Shown: positions 55,283-64,000 of the stretch, in pieces
Numbering within the stretch: position 1 is the stretch's first letter
Layout of the letters: every line of letters begins with the position of its first letter
NCBI RefSeq assembly: GCF_905404315.1
Contig: NC_066283.1
Location: forward strand, 8,742,001 to 8,806,000
Source of the DNA: Leptidea sinapis
Lineage: Eukaryota; Arthropoda; Insecta; Lepidoptera; Pieridae
DNA: 64,000 bases
Direction: 5' to 3'
Program-made: the position numbers and the translations under genes
The notes under the pieces: model-generated
The model's input: only the letters and a program-made list of their open reading frames with translations
Database searches by the model: none
Told to the model about the DNA's origin: nothing

Positions 55283-55882
55283 GAATTAGGAACAACTAGA
55301 AGACAAGAATTAGGAACAACTAGAAGACAAGAATTAGGGACAACTAGAAGATAAGAATTAGGGACAACTAGCAGATAATAATTAGGAACAACTAGAAGAC
55401 AAGAATCAGGAACAACTAGAAGATAAGAATTAGGGACAACTAGAAGATAAGAATTAGGAACAACTAGAAGATAAGAATTAGGGACAACTAGCAGATAAGA
55501 ATTAGGAACAACTAGAAGATAAGAATAAGGAACAACTAGAAGACAAGAATTAGGGACAACTAGCAGATAATAATTAGGAACAACTAGAAGACAAGAATCA
55601 GGAACAACTAGAAGATAAGAATTAGGGACAACTAGAAGATAAGAATTAGGAACAACTAGATGATAAGAATTAGGGACAACTAGCAGATAAGAATTAGGAA
55701 CAACTAGAAGATAAGGATTAGGAACAACTAGAAGACAAGAATTAGGAACAACTAGAAGATAAGAATTAGGGACAACTAGAAGACAAAAATAAGGAACAAC
55801 TAGAAGATAAGAATAAGGAACAACTAGAAGACAAGAATAAGGAACAACTAGAAGACAAGAATAAGGAACAACTAGAAGACAA
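55283..55882. repeat. 24-bp minisatellite, 25 units, 192-bp higher-order period
   Basis: Unit GAATTAGGAACAACTAGAAG plus ACAA, exactly 600 bp or 25 units. Variants (GGGACAAC, AGATAAG, GCAGATAATA, AATAAGG) recur at a spacing of 192 bp: the GCAGATAATA variant is at 55371 and 55563. On the plus strand all frames hit stops (AGATAA, AATTAG, AACTAG). On the minus strand one frame is open through all units as (C/Y)LLVVPNS repeats from about 55910 to 55257, but without an ATG, so translation is doubtful. Confidence 0.9.
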
Positions 55883-55910
55883 GAATGAGGATTGAGAATT
55901 AGAGAGAGGA

Positions 55911-56462
55911 ATTAGAAAACTAATAGGAATTAGAATTGAAATTATTTAGTCCCCGCAGACTAAGGAACGACACTTTATAATATTAACATCTACGAACTTT
56001 GAAAACAAAACATAACACATATTCTTAGTTTACTAAATAAAAATATATCTCATGTATATTTAAAAAAAAATATTAAATAATTTTTACTTATATTTCGTTT
56101 GGATATTAAGTTCATAGTAGTCAAAATATGAAACCAGTGGACTGGTGTATAAAGTTACAATAATCATTAACCAAAATAACTTAATTACTTCGCAAGCTTG
56201 AACCCTCTTCATTATTAGAGCAATGAATTAGAGCGTCCGCGTCGAACTCGAAGCAATAACTAAAACTAAACACGTTTGTAACAAGTTGTTTGTTATCAGC
56301 GTCCTACCAAACGTTCCCTCACTCATACATTTACCAGAAACTAAAGCACCATTTACATGTAGTGCTCGATATTCAAAATACATTTGTTTTATTTATCAAA
56401 TATCATAATTGATAATAAATGTAATGTAATGCTTATACTCTAGCAATTGATGCGATGTTTTA
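55911..56462. other. AT-rich spacer
   Basis: No feature recognised. Confidence 0.45.
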
Positions 56463-56778
56463 CCAGTGGGAGGCTCCTTTGCTCAGGAAGCCGGCTAGAT
56501 TATGGGTACCACAACGGCGCCTATTTCTACGGTGGAGCAGTAATGTGTTAACATTACTGTGTTTCAGTCCGAAGGGCGCCATAGCTAGTGAAATTACTGG
56601 GCAAATGAGCTAGTGAAACAACATCTTATGTCTCAAGGTGAGGAACGCAATTGTAGTGCCGTTCAGAATTTTTGGGCTTTTCAAGAATCCTGAGTGGCAC
56701 TGCACTATAATGGGTAGGGCGTATCAATTACCATCAGCTCAACTTCCTGCTCGTCTCGTCCCTTAGTTTCACAAAAAA
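56463..56778 (+). mobile_element. Family A SINE-like retroposon, copy A6
   Basis: Full-length plus-strand copy from CCAGTGGGAGGCTCC to TTTCACAAAAAAATAAAAA. Hairpin 1 (GTGCCGTTCAGAATTT with GAATCCTGAGTGGCAC) and the GGCGCC..GGCGCC pair are readable with substitutions. Confidence 0.8.
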
Positions 56779-57473
56779 ATAAAAAGAATGTATAAAGCTA
56801 AAATTTGATTCTTTAAATCTTAAGAGCCCTCATACACCCCTTGTTCTGGTCGCACTTAACTCATTTCGTAATTGTTTTTATTTGGTATCTTTAGTGTATC
56901 TTTGTTGTGACAATATTGAATTATCATTCAATTCCATGCATCATACGTTTTTTTAATATTTATCACGGCGTAACAGGGCTTGTATTTTTAAGATTGTGTA
57001 CCTGCCAGGAACCAATATCCTATGATTTTAGATATTTAAACGCGCTTACATTATTTTTCGTTGCAGGCTCATGCCTCTTTTCTTGTGAAAATTATTACAG
57101 CGTGTAGTGTAAGATGCGCGCGTGTAGTTTTAGTATATCATTTCATATGATGTCCTAATGGATTTGTAAGTATAGTGAAAATGTACCCTATTGTTGTCGC
57201 TCGAACCCGTTCAATGAAAACTTTGTAGACCTTTGGATTTAAACAATCATTGCGAAATACAATAAAACAGACATTATTATACATAAAGTTGACTTGAAAA
57301 TTGTTAATATGTGGGAACTATTATTTAATTGAATTGGACTGATATGTTTTCAGTTAAAGATGGCCTGATGGTAAGAAATCACCATAATGTATGTGTTAAC
57401 AGCACCTGAATTAAGTACTTTGGAATATGGACCATAATACTATTTGCTTAGATAACTTATATTACTAGATAGA
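56779..57473. other. Spacer
   Basis: No gene recognised. The 66-codon frame at 56907-57107 has no family signature. Confidence 0.4.
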
Positions 57474-57652
57474 GCTTCTTGCTGCCTGATAATTGGTGAA
57501 AACAGGCCCGGTTTATTACGTTAGTGTGTTTGAAAAGCTACGTCTTACATTCTCGATTTATTAGTCACTTTGTGTTGGTGTGCGTGCATTTCTCAAACTA
57601 GAGGATAACTGTCAACCTCACATTTTCACATCTGTCACAGTCTATCTTAGAC
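57474..57652 (-). mobile_element. MITE family M3, copy c
   Basis: Starts ACTAGATAGAGCTTCTTGCT and ends CTGTCACAGTCTATCTTAGA, so it is inverted relative to copy d. Interior AAGCTACGTCTTACATTCTC and GTGTGCGTGCATTT agree with the other copies. Confidence 0.7.
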
Positions 57653-58689
57653 TATTTGATATCTATTAGCACATTAGTGTTGTGACGACAAGCGAATCTA
57701 CTTTCACTTCAGTCACAGCTCCAGTCTGGCTCGTCGGACTTCCCAAATGTACCTATGTATAATTTTTAGTTGTTATTCTATGTACATTGTTAGTTAGAAC
57801 TTACAGGTAGAGTTCTCTTTTATATTATTGTAAATTTGGTACCTTTTAGAGCTTTTGTTTACAAAAATCTGCACTTAGGTCAGACCACGTGGGCTGTGGA
57901 GCTTAACACAAATCAGATCTCATCTCGCGGATTGGCTGTGAAAGTACCACGATATTGTCTTACTTACTCTTGACTTCTTGTTGGGACAATACCTCTCTAG
58001 ACGTCTGAACTAAAAGCAATTCAATCAATAAATTCAGATTTAAATACTAGTGGGAAATGCGCTAAAATTAATAATTAAAAAAAAATCTACAATGGTGCTT
58101 CTTTAATAAGTTCAATATAATTATGTGCATATGTTTTATGGCCTACGTATAAATTTACACAAGACAATTCAAATGACACAATGAGCTTTTTATCGATAAG
58201 CGATTTCTTCTTTCTTCATAACAAATTGTTTTATAGTTGTATTTGTATTAACTATAATATGTAAAACATTCATACTTAATATTTTAAGTTTACACAAATA
58301 TTCTTAGATGCAATATATGTTTACATAATGTTAAAGCTACCATAACGTGCACACAACATAATTGTTACCGGTGATGTGTAATAAAGATTTCACGTATCCT
58401 AACGTAACAAAGTAAATCAGTGGTAACAAATGTAGATCATCAGTCAAGAGCTGGCCAGACCGCTGGGGTTGTCGTTAGTGGTTGAAACCTTAGCTATAAA
58501 TCTCAACTACGCCTACACCTCGTCTGCGGAACTCGGAACCCATAAAACAATCTGCTCACGATCTGTTTACTTGTAATTCACAATCATGTAAGCATCATCC
58601 TTGTGGGGTGTTAGTAAGCTAGAATATACCTATTTTATAACACTTATATTATAGCTTTTATGCATGTTGAGTATATATAAAAAGGCATA
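57653..58689. other. AT-rich spacer
   Basis: No feature recognised. The GC-richer 58440-58560 stretch is unidentified. Confidence 0.4.
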
Positions 58690-59166
58690 AAAGGCATTTA
58701 TTTTCTCAAAATTGATTCCTTTAGAATTCTTTTTGATGTCATTCCTTATACTACTAGATACTACTACCGCTTCGGACACAAATGGCGCTCTGAGAGAGAA
58801 GAAGCGGCGCAAGAAACTCTCCCAGCATTCTTTTTTTTGCGCTCTTTTCAATAAAAATACACAATATTGTACAGTCGCTATAAAATAATCACAATCTAGT
58901 CCCAGGCTGTCCGATCATTTAGATATTCAGCAGTGGAGTAATAAGATTTACGACAGAGCCATTTTTTTTATAAAACATTTAAATTTATTTATAGATAATG
59001 CCTGAACAGTGGCTGGGACTTTATTGTAGAAGTGTATACATTTACCCTTAAAGCTATTATGTATCTTATGAAGCCTACTAGAATTAGTTACAAGCAATCC
59101 CTTATTTCTAGTGTTATAATAATATATATAATAATATACACTCCTACTATATACAGGACATCCCAA
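58690..59166 (-). pseudogene. LINE family D: ORF2 C-terminus and 3' UTR
   Basis: Minus-strand LINE end. The ORF 59166-58948 reads YNTRNKGLLVTNSSRLHKIH, SFKGKCIHFYNKVPATVQAL and INKFKCFIKK. At an A-run the frame slips, and in the next frame it continues CRKSYYSTAEYLNDRTAWD to a stop at about 58898, the natural end. This parallels family C (FYNMIPENVQ..NDFLNDTTDWD), so the two are related elements. The 3' UTR (58860-58690) has GGGAGAGTTTCTTGCGCCGC, GAGCGCCATTTGTGTCCGAA and GAGAAAATAAATGCCTTTTA. The frameshift in the A-run and 5' truncation make it dead. Confidence 0.8.
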
Positions 59167-60230
59167 ACTTATGGGTCATGAAAGGAGAGTATCTTAAATA
59201 TCGTAGATAGGGTATTTTACTGAAAGAAGATTTTATTTATTTTTAAAAGTTAGTAATTCTGCATTCAAAGATTTTCTAAAAATTACTTGACTCGTCCGGG
59301 ACTTGAACCGACTTAAATGTAAAAAAAAAAACACCCTATTTTTATGATGCCAATCGAAAGAATGGCCAAAAACTACTAACTCTTCTTAAGTAGCATAGTA
59401 TTTTAAAAGAATGGAGCAACGTAAAATGTTTCAGTCAAATTTCAAGAAAGTTATTTATTGCCGACGACGGCGTCCGATAAGTAGAGATATTATCATGCCA
59501 TAGATAGAATTGATTATTCGTCAATAAGTACCCACTTCGTAATTAAAATACTTTATAGCATAGTTACAAACAGAATCGTGCCATATCGAGTATTCACCAT
59601 AAGATAAGAAAATCAAAAGGCAGCGGACTCATTAAAAGATTGGCGATTTGCGTAAGACAGGAGGGATCACATTTTGAGCATTTAGTGGTATGCACGTTGA
59701 CTTCCCAATAAACTAATAAATAAGGCTTAATGAAGACAACCATATTGCATTCATATTTGTCAGAATTGCTCATTGTCGCAAATTAAATTGATTAACAAAA
59801 ATATTAACAATTTTGTTTATGTAAGTTACTTATACAATTTAGTGGCTAAGGCTTTCCAGTTAGTTGTCTTATGAGACTTGGAAATATCTCGCAACTTCCT
59901 TGGCGGATATTTAATAAACAATATAGAAATAAACAAAATTTACACATTTACACTATTAAAAACACTATTAAAAATAATATTAATGATCAAAGTAATTTTT
60001 TGAAATCCCCAATCAAAAGTAAAATGAAATGAAAAATATTTGACGACCTAGAAGTCAATCAAATTATTAACAGCATTATTATGTAGTACCAACAACATAA
60101 AGTGGGTTTATAACTACATACATAGTTATAGGTGAGATGTGCTTGAAACGCACGCGCGTCGTGATGAGGCGAGAGGCGAGAGCGGATTACAAAAATCTAT
60201 TTTTGTGGTGGTCATCTTAGATCATTCATA
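59167..60230. other. AT-rich spacer
   Basis: A fragment GACTCGTCCGGGACTTGAACC at about 59290 resembles a tRNA-like or repeat scrap but is too short to call. The motif GGTGAGATGTGCTTG at 60130 also occurs in M2b near 42523. Confidence 0.35.
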
Positions 60231-60424
60231 CGTTTAGATAGAGTGTGACAGCTGTGTGAACGTTGAAAATTGAGGTTGACTACTAACCTCTATTTTGAGC
60301 AGTGCACAGTTACACAAAGTGACATACAAATGGTGAGTGTAAGACGTAGCATGTGACCCACACTAATGTACATTCCTGGCCTGTTTTCATCGTATATCGA
60401 GCACCAAGAGGCTCTATCTAGACA
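60231..60424 (+). mobile_element. MITE family M3, copy d
   Basis: Best copy: CGTTTAGATAGAGTGTGACA at the left, AGAGGCTCTATCTAGAC at the right, about 194 bp, with GAGTGTAAGACGTAGC and ACCTCTATTTTGAGCAG inside. Noncoding. Confidence 0.75.
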
Positions 60425-60884
60425 TTTAAATTATTTTAAATTTTCATCTATGGTAACATATTTTCATGGCCAAATCGGAACCCATTTGTGTTTGCAAATG
60501 TAATTTCTCGTTGCTTCTGATAATTTGTTATTTACTCATTTCAAAACGTTTTAATTTACCATTTTAAACTAAATCTTAGGCTCATTTTAATATACATAGT
60601 TAGCAAATAGAAACGGACAGGTAGCATTTTATAATGAATTGCATTTTGTTTGTTAAATATTTGCTGGCGCAGTCACCTGGCCCGCTTAGAAAGGTCGGAG
60701 TCAAAACACGGAGAGTAGAGTGTTGAGTCAACTGACCAGCGACTATGTACTGAGTAAACTTGCCATAGCGAAACGACTGCGACAAACTTTTACCTAATTT
60801 AGCACCCTTTGTATAGAACTTTCTACTAGTTAATTTAATTATACTCATTGGTACATAATATAAGGAAATATATATATATTTTTT
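60425..60884. other. Spacer
   Basis: No feature recognised. Confidence 0.4.
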
Positions 60885-61345
60885 TAATGAACGGGAGGAC
60901 AAATAAGCGTTCGGCATACCTGATGTAAAGTAATCACCGCCGCTCACATTCTCTTACAAAACCAGAGGAATCACGGGAACGTTGCCACCCAGCCTTATTG
61001 AAAAGTGTACACGTTTTTTGAAGGTACCCATGTCGTATCGTCCCGGAAACACGGCACAACGAAGCCATAGCTTGGTTGTAAGTGGAAAAAAGTTCCATGA
61101 AAACCGCAATGTGTAGGAACACCACACATCCAGATGGTGGGGATGATATCCCAATTTGAGGCATGTCGTGCAATTTGGCGCCAGGAATCACTTGAAACAG
61201 TTCGCTTCTTTAACACTCCCCAAAGTGATGTGCGATAGAAGACACAATGAAGCGCCTCTACGGAAAGGTAAGTGATGTCGTTCACAGAGCACTGGGTCCC
61301 CGATAATTCGTGAGAAAAATAATATCGTGGAACATGCACGATTAT
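60885..61345 (-). pseudogene. LINE family E 3' end, copy E7
   Basis: Minus-strand copy in shifted frames. LGYHPHHLDVW in one frame, CVFYRTSLWGVLKK in another, then AVFPGRYDMGTFKKRVHFSI and RDSSGFVRECERR, matching E3. The 3' UTR with GGTGATTACTTTACATCAGG and CTTATTTGTCCTCCCGTTCA ends near 60885 with an A/T-run. Truncated at the 5' side near 61345 and disabled by frameshifts. Confidence 0.78.
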
Positions 61346-61550
61346 AGAATCATACCATCACCGTGTTAAAAATCTGGCATTCCGAAATTAATGGTTTTCA
61401 TTATCAAATCATTTGACATTTTAAGTTTTTAAAGCATAATTGGCAATCCTGGACATACAGGTGTCGTGTGGTTATTGACATACGATCACATACCAAAGCA
61501 ATAATTATAACATTAATCTTCAATATTTCGATTTCGTTTATTTATATATT

Positions 61551-61725
61551 TTATTAAAAAGAGCGCAAAAAACAGTGCTGGGAGAGTTTCTCGCGCCGTT
61601 TCTTCCCTTTCATATCGCCATTTGCTTCCGAAGCGGTGGTAGTGTTTGCAATGACATCAGAAAGAATCCTCAAGGAATCAAATTTGAGAAAATAAACGCC
61701 TTTTATGCCTTTGTAACTCATACCT
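61551..61725 (+). mobile_element. LINE family D 3'-UTR copy
   Basis: AAGAGCGCAAAAAACAGTGC, GGGAGAGTTTCTCGCGCCG and GAGAAAATAAACGCCTTTTA match the 58690-58860 UTR on the opposite strand. Coding part absent. Confidence 0.7.
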
Positions 61726-62764
61726 CATCTGTTTTTGTATGATCAACATACGTGATAGTCAATCAATCAACAGTCAAATCAAATCAAAAGTCAATCAACT
61801 GTGTACACAAAAAAAAATCTTTTATACGTTATTAAACTACTTATATTTTATGTGATCAATTAAATCTTGATTTCAAAAGTAAAACAAATTCTTATGAGAA
61901 TTCATTAGTTGCTCTATTATGTATCGCAACAGTTGCCACTTCAATCGAATGCAACTTTAGCTCAGTAATTTAGTCAACCAATGCTTAAGTCGTAACAACA
62001 TTATAATTCCCTCAAACACTAACAAATTCTCCGAAATGTGACTTTAATCACTTTGTATTGAGTTTAGTTCGAATACGCCTGGAAGGGTCTTGGTGTACAC
62101 GATATAGGTTGATTTACAGTGAAAATTTCCGCGCTTTTAGATTTACGATCCTAGCCTTGTTAATGACCATTGGTGGTCCATTTTACTATTTTCAAATAAC
62201 TATCTAATGCTGAAGTCTTAGATTAAGGATTGGTCTCCGCTGTGCTCCAACTAGAAACCGCACAACCTGAGAACAATAGCTTCTTTATTACGGTAACTAT
62301 TAGATGCTTGTGTGCGTGGCATCTTAACACTCAATGGTGTCTTTCAAATGTTGTAACATACGCTTCAACTTATTTTACATTGAAATTAGTAAAATATAAA
62401 ATAATTACTGATAAAATGTGATTCCAGTGTCTTTCTTATTTCTTGTAGTATTATTTTTACAAAGTTTTACTACGCAACCCTCCATTTTAGTTTCAATTAT
62501 TAGCAAAGTTTAATAGAATGGCAATGGGTTACAGAATATATAAATAATAAATCAGTTTGACAAGTTGCAATGTCTATATATGTTCGAAATAATGGAGTAT
62601 ATAAAATAAAAAATTTCAATCTATTACAATATTAGCTAATTCGATAATATTTTGATGTGTTGAAAGTTAAACAAATGTTATAAGAAACGTAATAACTATT
62701 CATACTTAAAAAAAACATTAAAATGTTTTAGTAAATAAAATAATAAAACAATAAAATGTAGTAG
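61726..62764. other. AT-rich spacer
   Basis: Short CAATCAA/TCAAATCAAA low-complexity at 61760-61800. No gene. Confidence 0.45.
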
Positions 62765-63052
62765 TAAAACGAGCAGAAAGTTCAACTGATGGTAATTGAT
62801 ACGCCCTACCTTTACAATGCAGTGCCGCTCAGGATTCTAGAAAAGCACAATAATTCTAAGCGGCACTACAATTGCGCTCATCACCTTGAGACATAAGATG
62901 TTAAGTCAAATTTGACCAGTAATTTCACTAACTACGGCGCCCTTCTGACCGAAACACAATAATGTTTTCACACTGCTTCACGGCAGAAATAGGCGCCGTC
63001 GTGGTACCCATAATCTAGCCGACATCCTGTGCAAAGGAGTCTCCCACTGGTG
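62765..63052 (-). mobile_element. Family A SINE-like retroposon, copy A7
   Basis: Lacks the T-run and the first few bases (starts ACGAGCAGAAAGTTCAACTG) but is otherwise complete to GGAGTCTCCCACTGG. Hairpin 1 arms AGTGCCGCTCAGGATTC / AATTCTAAGCGGCACT have one substitution. The inner CATTACTG arm is shortened. Confidence 0.78.
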
Positions 63053-64000
63053 TCGTTTTCAAGTGCTTAACGAAATAATTTTCTATGAGGCGTTGGAATA
63101 TACAAATCAAAGTGAAGCAGATTGCTTATAATTTATCCAATTTACGCATTGTTTTTTTTTAATGACTCATATGACAAGAAACTCTCACCATTTTCTTTGA
63201 TAAACGCGAGTGTTACACATTAATATAAGATACTTTTAAAGGATCAAAACGCGTGTAATTGTAACTGTATATTAGTTAATGTATGTAACATAAGGTTAGT
63301 AGAAATTTTATAAGCGGACACTGTCAGCAAATTTTGAAAAGAATCATCTATCTACATCAAATACTACCTCCGAGGAAACAAATGGCGCTAAACTTAACAA
63401 TGATAGCTATGACAAATGCTATTTCGACACTTCTGTCAACCGCCAGGTATCAAAAGAGGCAGTCCCCTTGTAAACGTGCTCTGAAGAGGTCACGAAATGT
63501 CGGTTTTAATATTAAAATAATAATAAAAATGTAACTCTTGCGCAAAAAACGAATGAGAAATACAATTACAATAACACTCGATTTAATCCTTCAAAAAGTT
63601 TTTCATTAATGAAATTCATATTTATTATTTACAATATTTCAATGCATAATAAGTATTATATATTCAATTCTTTGCTATAAACTTTCCGATGTCTGCTTCA
63701 TAAAGAACATTGAGCTAATGAGGAAGTTTTCATGATACTGTGAATATCATGAACGACATAAAAACATCTCATATGTCAATATATTTTGAAATATGGTAAT
63801 GGAAATACGAAATAAAAGAGAAAAGTATGATTAGTGAGCGCCATACGTCCCATTGTCTGGCGTTATGGCCGTATCCATTTCAATCGGAAATATATTTTAA
63901 TAACCGACGAGGCTAAATTTATCACAATATAAAAACTGAACCTAGGCTATAGAGATAATAAAATATAGTATAATTAATGTACCAGTGGATTCAAAAACTA
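63053..64000. other. AT-rich spacer
   Basis: Position about 63350-63390 (ATACTACCTCCGAGGAAACA then AATGGCGCT) may be a scrap of the family D UTR. No gene recognised to the window end. Confidence 0.35.

Noticed and set aside
55283..55882. CRISPR-like regular repeat array
   Set aside because: Units are directly contiguous with no spacers, the context is eukaryotic, and unit variants show block duplication. It is a minisatellite.
1..64000. LTR retrotransposon, viral insertion or bacterial-type gene cluster
   Set aside because: No paired long terminal repeats, gag/pol-type protease-integrase order, viral genes, operon-like spacing or ribosome binding sites were seen anywhere in the window.

Overview
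The window looks like intergenic or intronic DNA from an insect, most probably a moth or butterfly. It is strongly AT-rich and holds no confidently recognisable host gene. What can be read is dense debris of mobile DNA: 5'-truncated non-LTR retrotransposons (LINEs), tRNA-derived SINEs, a poly(A)-tailed SINE-like repeat in nine copies or parts of copies, Helitron-like elements ending in CTAGT, and short terminal-inverted-repeat (TIR) elements. The lepidopteran assignment rests on repeat types I recognise from that order. It is inference, not a database result.

Layout: 0-10 kb carries SINE-like copy A1, two related 3' LINE-type repeats (B1, B2), RTE-clade and other LINE fragments, LINE copy C1 at 3.96-4.81 kb, a TIR element at 5.7-6.0 kb, and composite M2a at 6.6-7.5 kb. 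From 10 to 31 kb the DNA is mostly bare AT-rich sequence with scattered insertions. The best-preserved coding remnants are at 13.93-14.63 kb (234 codons) and 25.58-26.01 kb (144 codons). A CpG-rich patch at 31.26-31.40 kb, followed by a short ORF in good start context, is the only place resembling a promoter and first exon.

From 31 to 43 kb there are TIR elements, a row of three Helitron-like copies (33.88-34.82 kb), a LINE remnant with endonuclease and reverse-transcriptase pieces (35.39-36.66 kb), a SINE carrying a LINE tail (38.84-39.07 kb), and composite M2b (41.09-42.60 kb) with a decayed nuclease-like reading frame. From 43 to 64 kb there are more LINE pieces, a three-level nested insertion (50.63-51.42 kb), a 25-unit 24-bp minisatellite with a 192-bp higher-order period (55.28-55.88 kb), and further repeat copies.

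Nothing here forms an operon or pathway. The relationships are between parasites: SINEs that share 3' ends with LINEs, truncated LINE tails with conserved stem-loops, and elements inserted into one another. I found no convincing new cellular system. The items most worth a second look are the paired composite elements M2a/M2b, the nested insertion, the minisatellite with an ATG-less open antisense frame, the folded architecture of family A, and the two weak host-exon candidates near 31.5 and 47-48 kb.
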